A stretch of DNA of 64,000 nucleotides, taken from assembly GCA_003988855.1 (NCBI GenBank), contig QYAI01000083.1:57481-121480 (forward strand), given 5' to 3'. Both the position numbers and the translations under genes were made by a program. Source of the stretch: Arachnopeziza araneosa (lineage: Eukaryota; Ascomycota; Leotiomycetes; Helotiales; Arachnopezizaceae). The first letter of the stretch is position 1; each line of letters starts with the position of its first letter. The notes below the pieces were generated by a model that saw nothing but the letters and a program-made list of their open reading frames with translations, was not told the origin of the DNA and searched no databases. This document shows positions 11,382 to 23,114 of this stretch, piece after piece.

Positions 11382-12822
11382 TCAAAGCGCATCCCCCCTC
11401 TCAGCATCCTCCTCTGTCAATCCCGATCCGGTCCTCCCATGCTTCTTCGGTTGCATCAACACCGGTGCAACGTTCTGCAATTCAATCCTATCGCCAAATC
11501 CGTCCTCCTCATCTCCCATCCTAGGGAATCTCTTCTCCCGGCTCCGGCTCCTCACATTGCTCCCAAGCCCACCCCCGATACTGCCCTTCCTATCAATGGG
11601 CCACGCCTGGCTAACCATCTGTAATTGATCCACCGCGCTGACCGGTGAGTTATATTGGCTGGAATATGGCGAGAAGTAAGCCTTCTCTCCTACCGCACTA
11701 GCAGGGGATTCGTCATCCCTTTGTGGAACCCCCCATGGCATGCCTGAGACCAGTGGTCGTTGACTCTGCGGAGAATCGAAGAATTGCCCAGTAGAGGCCA
11801 TGTCGACTTTGGGTGTCCCCTCGCGCTTGGCAGCTTCCTCTTGCTGGGAAAGCCAATCTGCGTAGCCGGTGCGTTGTTGGTGTTTGCGGAGATAATTGCG
11901 GCGGCGGCGCTTTCCATGCCAGACGATACAGAAACCGGTGAGGCCGAGAAATAACACGGCACATCCCACGGCGATGCCAATCTTCGCACCGAGGGTGAGG
12001 GTCGCGCTGCTAGGGTTGTAGCTAGAGACGGGATTGCCCGTGGGAGAGGTGATGTTCGTGGCTGTTTTGGAAAAGACGGAACCTTGGATCGAGATGGTGC
12101 TTCCCGCGGTGGGTTGCTGCTCGCAGCCTGCAGTAAGTGCTGTGACAACTAGAGAGATGGGTTAGAAAGTAGTCAAGTCTTTTTGGTACGAGAGATGTAC
12201 AATTGGTCAAATAATATTGATTCTGGACCTGGGCAAGGCAGGCGTTACATTTCGGGACTTGATAATTGTTGATCGTGGTACAGTAGGCATATTGACTCGC
12301 ATTCAGAGAAAGAGAATCATATTCAAACATGCTTCCTAGAGGTCCGCAGGCAGTACTAGATGCCGTTAGTCGGCTGAGCGGCAGAAGACTGTTCGAGTGC
12401 AATACCTCGTGATGCATGGCGTTGACCCTGCATTTGGATTATTCGGATATCCAAAGAGACACCAGCTGATAGCGAATCTTAGATTATCTGCACATGCGAG
12501 TTAGCTATTCGTCTCGGACGGAGATGCTGTGGGTATACTGACACAATCCCCACTGAAGATCCGTCTGCTTTGTGACTGGATCTTGATATGTGCTCGACAA
12601 CTGGCATGACACGCAACCTTGCAAGACGCTTCCCGCTGCCCCATAACTGCTCGAGCCGCTGTAGTCGCTGTCGTTACACACCATATCATCCCCCGTGGTG
12701 CTGGCGAGATTGTTGCCGCACTGGGCTGCGCATGGCGAGCTTGGCAGTGCTTTCAATGCTCGACTCGAAGATGTGAAGGAGGCGATGAGCACGAGGACGT
12801 GTGCGAGCAGTGTGGGACGCAT
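11382..12822 (-). CDS. Secreted cysteine-rich, single-pass membrane protein (paralogue B)
   Basis: Family unnamed, but clearly a paralogue of 7465-9449. Four exons on the minus strand (12822-12543, 12487-12406, 12355-12201, 12148-11382) give 427 residues. Shared landmarks in the same order: signal peptide, SPCAAQC, DDMVCNDSDY, NLRF after the first intron, TACGPL, CNACL, a phase-1 intron after the Asn preceding F-x-TAL, TALTAGCEQQP, and a transmembrane helix beginning IGIAVGCAVLFLGL followed by HGKRRRR. The cytoplasmic tail is shorter and lacks the 12-residue repeats. An extra phase-2 intron (12356-12405) is absent from paralogue A. The start was chosen at 12822 because it directly precedes the signal peptide; upstream in-frame sequence does not look coding. 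Confidence 0.85.
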
Positions 12823-14834
12823 GGCGGAGGTTGGATCTGGAGAAACGGTTGTTGAAACGGTGAGATGCCGAGGGGTAGCGATCGTGGACTGGGATGACAC
12901 TGGCTGTTGACGTTGATCTTGACCAGCAAGACTCGAATGGATGGATGGTGCAGACGACGAGGCAGAAGAGTGCTGGTGAGATTCTCCTAGCTGATATTGA
13001 ACGAAGTCTGAGGCCGCACACGGTGGAGCGGTGGGGCGGTCGGGGAGGTATATAGCTGCGGCGTCGTCGTCGTCGAACGGCTCTGCATTCGCACTCTGCT
13101 GCCACCATCCTGCTCTCCGCACACCTGCAGCAGCAGCTCCCACCGATCACAGCCTGGGCCCCTCAGCCCGGTTGGCTTGGGGGGTTTGGTTTGGTTTGGT
13201 TTCGCGAGACATTGAATCTCTGCCACGGCCTGCCAATTGTGTCTGTCGTGCATGCGAGGTACCCTGCAAGGTCACAATTCCGCAAGGATGACTGAGAGCG
13301 CTGCATCTGCTGCTGCCCGGCTGATTGGCAATCGGGGGGCCAAATGGGGGCTGCTGAGGTCGAGCGACGGTCGGTGGCGGCACTCCTGAGCTGTCGATTC
13401 GCTCCCAGCCATGAGCAGGTCCCTTTTGCTGAGGACAGCCTTCGTCACACGCTCCCAAAGCCCTATGGATTCGTGATTGGGGGCCCTTTCGCATTCCTGG
13501 TTCGAGTGGCCGAATTATTAATTGGTGATATGCATTAATCCTCTGGGGTCGTGGCAATTGACCACTCTCGGACCTCGTCACTCTTCGCATCTGTGATAGC
13601 AGGCTGAATCACGTCGTAGGCGCAAATTGCACGTCGGCCATCTGAACCCCCTTGGGCCATTCCCTCTCGTCACACACTGTCTGCGCAAACGTTGCAAGTA
13701 GTCGAGCCGTTCCAAGCAGTCCAGCCGTTGTTCCAACCAACTCGAAGCGTCCCAAGCATCAGAGAATGAGAAGACACCCGTTCTGGAGTGCAGGAGGGCT
13801 GAAGCACCGCATCTTCATTGGCACGGTACGGCCCGACAGATAATAGGAGGGGCGACAAGACGGGTCTTGCAAGTGGCCGCTGGGCTCAAGCCTTGTCGTG
13901 AGGCTTGATACGCGCTGAATCGTCCCCAACCGTATCTGGCCCCCAAATCCATGTTGACTTTGTCTGCTTTTCGCCCAACCGCCATTGGTAGGACGTTGGA
14001 TACTTCTAGACTTCAAATATTCGATACTGGGTAGATTGGGGGCCGAGTCGGCGCTTGTGTCCATGGCAGCATCGTCGTGAACCAACAATCTCCATAGCGT
14101 TGCTCGTTTTGAGCCTGGAAGATCAATGTACAATCGCAATCTATTCCATCATGGCTGACTTCCGAATGCGTGCCCCTGGCCCCTCTGCTTCGGCAATCGC
14201 AGCCCTTGTTGGAACATTTCTCCCTCGGACTGTGCCACCGGTAAGAAGTTGGTTTCGGTATTTGGCTGCATGGGCAACATCATGAGTTGTGGGCGGTTAG
14301 GGAACGATTCTGGCGCTTCCATCGGTTAACTCCCTCTCAGTTTCAACAGCGTTGTGGAAACAACATCACTGAAGGAACTTTCCGACGCCAAGAGAATATT
14401 CAGATGGAAAAGAGGAGATTGGCTAGGAGATGTGCTCGTCTTGACCAGGTTTTGATCTGCATCGAGTCACATTAGCGTGCTGACTACATAATCATCTTCA
14501 TTGGAGGAATGCTTGAGAGAACGTCTATACAACAGGCATTTGTTGTTGCATCACATATTTCATCAGCTCGAATAACTTGCCAGACCACGTCACTGGAAAC
14601 TCGGAAAATTGTAAGCGATCGTCTGTGACATGTTGATGTTGGCCTTGCAGAAATGTTTGAGTGTTTTATTGATATGTGACAATTTAAAGTGTCTTTCGGT
14701 AGAGAGTTACAAACTACTTGCAACCGCTGGTAGAGGGGTTCACACTCCTTCCATCCCTTTCTTTGTCCAGCCCGTGCCCGTTCAGTCTGGGACGGCAAAC
14801 TCCAAAACCTAAATCTTGACTTGATACCAGGCGC
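12823..14834. other. Intergenic, upstream of paralogue B and downstream of the AA9 gene
   Basis: Two kilobases without a credible gene. The part near 12,823-13,250 should be the promoter and leader of paralogue B; it contains a TTGGT pentanucleotide run (about 13185-13203). The rest shows only short overlapping frames on both strands. Confidence 0.5.
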
Positions 14835-15651
14835 TTAACCTGTCCAGACGGGAGGTCCTGGGATAGTATAGTTTGAAAGCGTGGCGTATATGTTGATCAA
14901 GATTCCCGGGTCGGTCGCTTTGTACGCGCCTGGGAATGCAACGCCACTAGGACTTGCAGTACCAGAGCCGGTAACGGTAACTTGATAGCAGGTCATATAA
15001 AATTGAGCTCCACCGATTGTGCTCGCTGCGTGCAGCGCAATCGCTTCTGCTCTTACGAGGTAGTCTCCCGGTGCAAGGTCTGATGGAACTGTAAATGTGC
15101 GCTTCCCGCAGTTGTCGTTCAAGAGGTCCTGATCACATTGTCAGTCACACTTATAAACCTAAGATCCAAGATAACTAGAAGACATACAGTTCCCCACTTC
15201 TTCGTTGTCGTGTCATAGCCATCAGCAGCTACCTTGAAGAATGGTCCCGCTCCCATATCTGTCTTGGCATCGGCGACTTTCGACATATAGACGACAACGG
15301 GGCCAAAATGATTCCCACCAATGGCTTGATTTGCGCAAGAACGATCTCCTAGCTGTGCATGCATCTCAACCGTCAAATTCTGCCCTGCCGCAACGGAGCA
15401 CAATGCTGCAACTGGTGTAGTTCCCGCGTTACATCTGATGTCATTGGTAGTTACGCTTGTGACAGGACTGTTGTTAAGGGGCACTCTCGCGCAAGTAGAC
15501 GCTTGATCCACACTGTTGAAGTCATATTAGCTAGTGCTGCAGTGTGATTGAGCTGAACATACCCGTTGGACCACAATTCTTGAAACATCGAGTGTGCAGT
15601 GACAGAGCTAGCCGAGGCCAGAAGGCTAAGAGCCGCAACAAAATTCCTCAT
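14835..15651 (-). CDS. AA9 lytic polysaccharide monooxygenase (former GH61)
   Basis: AA9 enzymes are secreted copper enzymes that oxidatively cleave cellulose and related glucans. Three exons (15651-15563, 15512-15188, 15128-14835) encode 235 residues with introns of 50 and 59 nt. The signal peptide ends at Ala19, so His20 becomes the mature N-terminal copper ligand (TAHSMFQELW). The second copper His is His98 in GGNHFGPVVVY. The axial Tyr182 and its partner Gln180 lie in AQFYMTCYQ, with His171 also present. The PLNNSPVTSVTTNDIRCN segment is a family signature. The protein ends soon after the catalytic domain, without a CBM1 module. A TATA-like element lies about 95 nt upstream of the start. 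Confidence 0.93.
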
Positions 15652-15745
15652 GTTGAAGATTTAAAGTTTACTCAAGGTATGTACAGTGTAGGTGATGTGG
15701 TAGGATGAAGGAAAAAGAAGATACGTTCGATGTCCTTCATGACTT

Positions 15746-15753
15746 CTTATAAG
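15746..15753 (-). promoter_or_regulatory. Candidate TATA element of the AA9 gene
   Basis: The palindromic octamer CTTATAAG sits about 95 nt upstream of the AA9 start codon, a plausible TATA position. Assignment is by position only. Confidence 0.4.
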
Positions 15754-16825
15754 GACGCGTTGATGGTCAGAGCTGCAAGAAGTTTTGTTTAAACATGACG
15801 ACTCTTAATCCGGGGTGCATAACATGGGATAAAAGTGGTTACACGATACAAAATATATGACCCCCAATAATAACCGTCTGAATCTGAAACGACACTAGGA
15901 CCGAGAGAAGCGACACCATTAACTACGACAGCTCGAATAAGAAGAAATGAGAAACGAGAAGATTAAAATGCCTTGGCAAAGCAATCATTCAGGCATACCC
16001 ATGTGATTTAAAAATATTTTCTCTCTAAATGAGTCCTTCTGTGCATCAAGGAGGAATATCATGCCTTTCTGGCCCCGTTCAAACTCGAATCAAGCTCTGA
16101 GCCAATATAGGAAATTCTAACATGACGAAATTGAGAGAGAAAATTTAAGGAGACCATATATACACCACGTTCCAGGAAGACACAATACAACTATACACCA
16201 GATCACGAGCGCGGGAATGTATGCTTGATGCATGTGATGAACTCCTCTGGGCGCTTGCATTCGGTGGAAGGGACTAAAGTGAAGCAATTTCGATTTTGTA
16301 TCTCCAAGACGGGTTAGAGAAATCACTGCATAGGTAAAACTAGAGACGGGAAGAAAGCACTCGTTCAGAAGATGATAGAAGAGGTCTAGGTAAGCGAAAA
16401 TGTTGGATATTTGCACGTGACAGTGACCGCCAGAGTTTAAGTGTATAAAGACGCTGAATATACCCTATCTACTAGGCACCGAATTCTTGGAGCTTGAGAC
16501 TAGATATAAGCTTACAGGAGAGTGTGGTCTTCAAGCATCTTGCAGTGTCACATGACCTCACCTGATGAAATTTAATGACCAACATATCTAACAAAAAGCG
16601 ATGGTAAGAACACCGAAAGCAGAATTATCCCTTCCTCAAGCCTTTTATTCCGTTTGGAAACGACTACAACACATAAAATAAGAAACTAGATTTGAACTTT
16701 CCTATCAGGAATCTACTTTTCTGCTCTCAAAACTCCAGACCAAACACGGAATATATCAACTTAAAAATACAAGAAATGCGAGATGGGGCTGGAGCAACGC
16801 CTGCGTCGCTGCCATGCCATTTTCA
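15754..16825. other. Intergenic, promoter side of AA9 and 3' side of the amidase gene
   Basis: A-rich, with no credible open frame. It holds the distal AA9 promoter and the 3' UTR of the amidase gene. Confidence 0.5.
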
Positions 16826-19583
16826 TTACCACATTGCACTACCTGGCCGTGGCATAATGTGTTCATGCCTGGCGCCAAATAAAGTCTGTGTGGCCCATGA
16901 TTGATAGGCGCTAAGTGAAACAGGAGGTTTGTTTGCTGGTTCTTGTACTGCTACTTGAGATTTTGCGGTTGGAGGAAGTTCAGATGGCGGAAAAGACGCT
17001 ACCACGATTTCAGATTGAGTCAAATTGGCTCCAGGTTTCGGTATTTCCTGTCCAGAGGAGAAGCGTGCGGGACTCCTACCGCGATGTTGCGATGGGTATC
17101 TATTACGACTCGTTGTTCTCGATATCGGTCGAGGTTGCATCTCAATAGCAGCCACAGCAGAAGTAACGCCGTCCACAGGGAATCTGTGTGCTGGGCTTCT
17201 ACCCCGTTGGCGAGACGACTCTCTATGACGGCTGTTGTCTCTGGACTTGGTGAAATCTGATTGTGCAATGGTTGTACTCAGGATATGTTCTTGTGCATAG
17301 TTAAAGCTACTCTTTCTGGTCATTGGCGGAAATTTTTCCTGGGTATATTCACTGTAGGGTGTGCTTTCGTGAGACTGCTGCACGATGCGAGATGACTGAG
17401 TGCTTTGACGAGAGGGTGTGCTTTCTCGGGATCGTCTGACTTTAGGATCGAAATAACCTTGAGGGAAACCCAAAGATGGCAGTAATCTCGGTTCCAATCT
17501 ACCATTATCATAATGTTGAGGTGGAATATACAGCGGGGACAGAGGTAGCGCTTGGTATTCGTAATGAACAGGATTTTCAAGATCTCTTCCCCCGTCCCTA
17601 TTACGGCTCGCACTCCGGGACTTGGTCGATTCTGGCCTTTGGATCGCCGTAACAGAATCGAAGTTCGGTAAAGTATTGGTAGGTTTTGTCTTGCCGTTGC
17701 CGTATAGCGAAACATTTCGAGTCATTTCCCGGTGAAGTATGTTGACGCCAAAGCCAAGATATGGTGTTGGCACTACAAGATCTGTCGGGGAAACAGGAGA
17801 GAAACACTCATCTGCATCAAGTGGGGTTGTATCTGGTCCTTGCTCCCAGCTTCTTTGAAATTCCATACCAGTTCTGGGAAATGGAACTCCTTTGAAAGTG
17901 CTAGAATCTGGAGAAGGGGTGATCAGCCCTATCTTACCTGTTGTTGATTGCAGAGTGTCTCGTGTGACGTCAGAAGGAGGCACATTTGGCCTTGGACCAA
18001 AATAATCTGGAAGAATTCTAGCAACTGGCGGCGACGCTGGGATAAGTGCCTCATATACAACAAAATTTGACGTAGCTGTCTTGGCTTCTAAATTTAGCGC
18101 AATTGGAATGTAACCGTTGTGTTTGCGGTTGGATTTCGAGGCCTGACCATCCACGTACTCTTGATGATTCACGTTATAGTTAGAGGCGTGTGATGGCCGC
18201 TCATACTCAGTCGGTGAAACGTGTTCTGTCTTGAGGCTCTCGAGATGCTCTACAAATATTGATTTGTTGAGGTCAGAAGCCATCCGGAGGCGACTCCGCG
18301 ACTTGCTGGCCTCCACAATTTTGGTCTCGTCTAAGCCGCCCAAGTCGGAAAAGGGCGTTTGTGGGATTGGAGAAAATGTTTCTGAAGGACGCTTGATAGG
18401 GATTGCCGTCCGAAGCGTCTCTGGTGATTTGCAGGAGCTTCCATGGAATGGACTGCTATCGCATCCTGCTGATTGAATGGCCACACTGATTCCTGAGCCG
18501 ACATTTGGAGTTGAGATAAGCTTTGCTTGACAAGGTTGTGAGGTATCGACGAGAAGAAGCTCCTTCTCTCCACGACCCAAAATACCATATACTTTTACTT
18601 CTCCACCATTGATACCAAGTACAGCACTAGTGCCAGCGTAAACGGCCTCCTCTTCAGTACCGCAACGATTTGCAATCACGACAACAATCTCACCAACAGA
18701 TTCTGCTCTGATCAGTGGTTCGAGTCTAGATAGCCAGTATGAGAGACTGTCCATGTCAGGCTCTCTAGGAGACCTGCTGAATGATTTTGGATCCTCGCGA
18801 GTAAGCCATGCGCATGTCAAAATTACAAGATTTGCTTTAACATGAAGAACGTGGTGTGAGAATTCCCACGCGCTCCAAGGTGCTCGAAACTGATATGGCA
18901 TCAGATCCATACCTAACCCACGAATCAGCAGTAACTCGCGGTGTAAATGAAGAACACTCACCTATTCCCATTGCCACACTACCCAAGCCATCAACTGAGC
19001 TACCATAAAAGCCGCTGCAACTCTCAAGAGCCCACACTTCATCCGTGTAATAAAGATGAGATTTTCGGTAATTCGCAATAGTCTCACCGTCTGCATTAAC
19101 AACGATTGTCGAATTATAATACTCAGGCTCGGCAGGCCAGTACGCCTTCATGTCCACAATCTCGGGATATCCAGCCGAGACTGTACAATTATATTTGAGA
19201 GCCTTGCAGCGGGCCCACAGAGAAGTGATACCTGATCCAGTAGGTTCTAGAAAGGGTGTAATATGTTGAAGTGACTGAAAGTTGTACCCTATTCACACCA
19301 ATCAGTTGACGGAAACTTAAGGCGCTAACTTCTGGCTCGAGAGAGAGCAGGGCGGAAAGCATCCACAATTCGAGGAGGTTCGAAAAAGAAAACTCACCAG
19401 AAAATGCCATTTCTGGCACAACCAGAAGATCCAGCTCCTGGGGATTGGCTTTGTTAAGGACCGCATCAGCACGATTAAGATTATGGTCAATATCGCCGAC
19501 CTATTTGATGTTACTTCACACTGTGCTATGATATATGTGGCTTGACTTACCTGGGGCGCAAATTGTAAGCAAGCAATCTTCAT
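16826..19583 (-). CDS. NTA1: Nta1-type protein N-terminal amidase, nucleophile apparently lost, long C-terminal tail
   Basis: Nta1 is a nitrilase-fold enzyme that deamidates N-terminal Asn/Gln in the Arg/N-degron pathway. Four exons (19583-19551, 19500-19398, 19288-18962, 18912-16826) give 849 residues. The start MKIACLQFAPQ, Glu41 in VVPEMAF and Lys121 in YRKSHLYY match the family, as does MDLMPYQF..PW.A.EF. The position just before MDL, where Nta1 proteins carry the catalytic Cys (GICMD), becomes Gly155 when the strong GTGAGT donor is used. After the hydrolase domain (about residue 310) there is a disordered tail of more than 500 residues, rich in Ser/Pro/Arg, with an SRSASRNR motif. The family call is firm; activity is doubtful unless an alternative splice or a base error is involved. 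Confidence 0.85.
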
Positions 19584-22500
19584 TGCTGCAGGCTTTAATA
19601 TGAAACAATTAGGAGAAGTGGTGAGTAATTCGATACTTGAAGCACTTGTAACCGCAGCATCAGGTAGCTCGAGACGCAGCCGCGCGACTTATATTGCAAA
19701 AAGCTTAGGGCATGAAGGGAAGGAGGGCACTGAAGTGTCGTTCGTTTGCTGGCCCTACGCACTTGATTATGCCCCTCTCTGAAGATAGAATATAAGTACT
19801 ATGTTCGCTGATGCATGCAAAGTGTGTGGCCGATGGCTCTGATACGTCTATGCAGCTGTGCCACTGGGCGGCTATGTGCATTTCTAGGCTCATGACCAAA
19901 TACTTCGAGAAGAAGAGCCCTCCACGTGTGTTGCCACCTTTATTCCAACTTCATCCCCCAGCCGGCCCAACACAAGGCCTCAAGTGGCCCGCAGAAGGAA
20001 AATAAAACTCAGGAAAGAAAGCGAGAAGAGGACGAGGTGGACTCATCGTAAACATGGCTTAAGGTTTAGGAGAGCCTCTCCTGTAGACTAAACGCGCCCC
20101 ATAGAAAATTTTCTCACTGCATCGTCGGCACGTCTTAACTGCCCTCTATCTTGTCTAAACAATGGCGTAAAGAAAGTTGCTCAGCCGCTCTCAGCTTATC
20201 CCACAACTTTGTAGAAATCCTCATTCCTGGAGGGCTGAAGTGCAAGTATTGTAAAATCCTCACCCAATCAACCACCCGGCTCCTCTTCATCGACTTGGTG
20301 GCATTTGGCTTGTTTGTCCGGTTTATTCTCTGCGGTAAGAATTGATACGCCGTAGTTCCACTAATCGGTGGCTTTTCTTGCTGACTACCAAATTACGGAT
20401 AGGCCGGGAAAGGGCTCCGCAGCTCAAAATCCGGTATGTCAAGTGATGATGACTGGAGGGACCATTATTGACGTTGATGAGGGTGTGCTCGGAAGCTTTG
20501 TTCGCATGGCCGGGTGGCGCCAACCCATGTCGTATTCTGCATCACGTCACTTCCGCTGAAGGATTCGGATTACTTTTTGCGTTGTTTAACGGCATCTAAA
20601 GCCAGACAAGGAAGTGTAGCTTCGCTCCGGCCCGTCGCCTTGGCCGCATTCTTTCGAAAGGAAGAACCCAGCTGATTGGTAGATGCAGACTAAACATCGA
20701 GACCCTCGTACCCCACCTCCTTCAGCCCTCCTAATTGCAACAGCTGTTGGAGTTGCCATGTCATATCAAAAGATAATCTACCAGAAGTCAGCCATTACGA
20801 CATACTAATCTTTTCTTCTCGTGGATTATGTTACAAAGTAGAAGGACATCATATCACCTTAACGCTTTTCCACACTTGTTCTCCCTTTACCTCAACTTGC
20901 CACCATAAAATCGCCCAGCTTATATGCTGCGAGAGGTTTGGATTTAAAATACTTCCTGTCTATCATCAACCTTTCCCAGACCGAGTACTCTCCGGAAACC
21001 ATCATCTCATAGGTCTGGTTTCAATCTCTCGGGGAAAAACCGCAAGCCTATTTTGGACTTTAAGAGCATTCTGCATAGATTCCGCTCAATGATTCTTCGG
21101 TCTTCTCACATCAGAATACCATTTCTGGTGTGAGGGGCTCAGCTGTACCAAGACATTATCCGTTGATGTCGTACACAATGATAACAATAGCCAGTTGATA
21201 ATTTCTCGCTACACCCTCTCAAATTCACTTCTACTCAGTAGTGATCAAGGCTTGCATCGGGCCGCCCTGCAGGCTAGAGCGTAATACTCACAAAGATTGG
21301 CCGGCTATTATCGATTTGCCTAGGAATTGCAATTTACGGAGCTAGTAACTTTTTTTAGGAAATCTGCAGACGCTCCAATCACCGTCTTGTGCGTGGAATG
21401 GTGTTTGCTTCTCATTTGTCATGGCTAAAGCCATATGTATCCCTAACCATTAAGCAGCTTTCTTTCGATGCATGTCTCAGCACCTAGAGCCAGAGTCTTC
21501 GATGCAGATCTCAAGCCTTCCACCAGTAAAGTATTGCAAAATCTCTGACCACCTCAGTTCGACCCTAGAATGTAATAAATCAATACTTGATCATGTACCT
21601 GCATCAAACTTCTGCTTCAAGGCTTCTATTGCTCGAATGATTCTATCCTTGATCAGCTCTGGCGCCTAACAGTTAGACGGGTATTTGTTTCCTCCACAGA
21701 CCTTATTTGTCAAAACCTCGGACCTATTGTTCATCAACCAATCTCCCCGGACTTGATTAACCAACATTAATTGAGCTCATCGTATCTCACGATCCGAAAA
21801 TGCTCAAATCAATGACGCCTGATTCTATTTTCGTCATGCCGTCTGAGTTGTGTCCCAATTTGAAGCTTTGGTTCTGCGCTTAGCCTTCCATCGCATAAGG
21901 TAACTTCTATTTTTGAAAAGTTCACTGGTTTTCAACTTGTCTTTTCTCGCTTGTTCGCCCTGGCTACTTTCTACAGCAACTATAAATACCAGACATGAAG
22001 GTTATTTGCATCTCTCTTCTCTGGCTTCTCAGATAATGTTGCTATTTTGAAACTCTTTTCTCGAGTTTCTATTCCTGGATATGTTTCATGTCTTTCAGTA
22101 CCATCTTCCGTACCCTGGGGCACTGAAGTCAAGGGGCATCTGATATCTTTCATCGAGTTTTTTGTTTATTTGCTAGAGATCATCAGGCTCCATCTACTTA
22201 GGGCTCATTGCTTCTGAGATCAGTAGCCCAACCTCTATTCTTGGTAGAAGAGTTGCTGTGGCTCTCTATCCTACCTTAAGCCATTGAAAATTGATTCTGC
22301 TATCTAACTTTATAACCTTTTTGTGTAGTGGCTACCTTCCGCTGCTTGGCTCTATGAGGTTGACGAAGACTGTCTAGAAGCTTTCCGGAAGTAACTATTG
22401 TATGTAAACTTCAGCCATTAGATCTAGCAAACGCTAGATACCGAATCTATCCATTATCAAAACCTAAATGCCGAGATAATTCTATAGGAGCCGAAGTAAG

Positions 22501-23114
22501 ATTAGTGTTTAGGCTGATGTGACCTATGATGAAGGATCATAAGGGCGGTGACATCCGGCTATGTTTTAGTTTTATAACAAAGTAATTGCCAACATGAGAT
22601 TTCAGTGATCACTATTCTTGTGAACTCTGTAATCAGCTTTCGTAAATTTGCCAGAGTCTTCGCTCTCTTTGATCTTCAGATTATTAATACACGAACTATT
22701 AGCCAAGATTTTGAACCATAGCTATTTGATGTAGAAGTTTCCCGATCTTCATCGTTTGAACTATTCTCAAATCAATTTCGCCTATCAAGTACCACAAAAC
22801 GTGATAATTCGTGATACAACTTCAGAATTCAAAACATATGTCAAGATGCATGAATATGGGGGTTTCAAACACAAAGCCATTATCTGAGCTACTTTATCGA
22901 AGTCTGTCTCTTTAGAATTGCTTTAAATGTTGAGGATGAAGTGCGGTTGTCTCGGTTCCTTTGCGAGCTCTTTTGGGGATTTTGCCGCTAGTGCCCGCCT
23001 AATTAGGCATCGCTCGGACAGCTAATGAACACCTCTCGATTTTCGAAATCTCACCTCCCGCCTTCACAAACAAGCCACCAAGTTCGTTGTTACAACACCG
23101 CAAAACAATCAATC
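19584..23114. other. Gene-free 3.5-kb region
   Basis: No frame longer than about 66 residues exists on either strand, and none resembles a known protein. The part near 19,600 is the amidase promoter; the last few hundred bases should be the derlin promoter. Between 20.6 and 22.9 kb the sequence is moderately AT-rich with many stops. It could be a decayed element or a long non-coding transcript, but I see no terminal repeats or transposase remnants. Confidence 0.45.
22997..23008. promoter_or_regulatory. 12-bp perfect palindrome upstream of derlin
   Basis: GCCTAATTAGGC is a perfect dyad about 107 nt upstream of the derlin start. It could bind a homodimeric regulator; no known fungal site is claimed. 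Confidence 0.3.

Noticed and set aside
13147..13590. Minus-strand frame of 147 residues
   Set aside because: No family resemblance, low-complexity composition, in the promoter region of a real gene.
20600..23000. RIP-mutated transposon
   Set aside because: The region is only moderately AT-rich, with no visible terminal repeats or transposase remnants; kept as an open question, not a feature.
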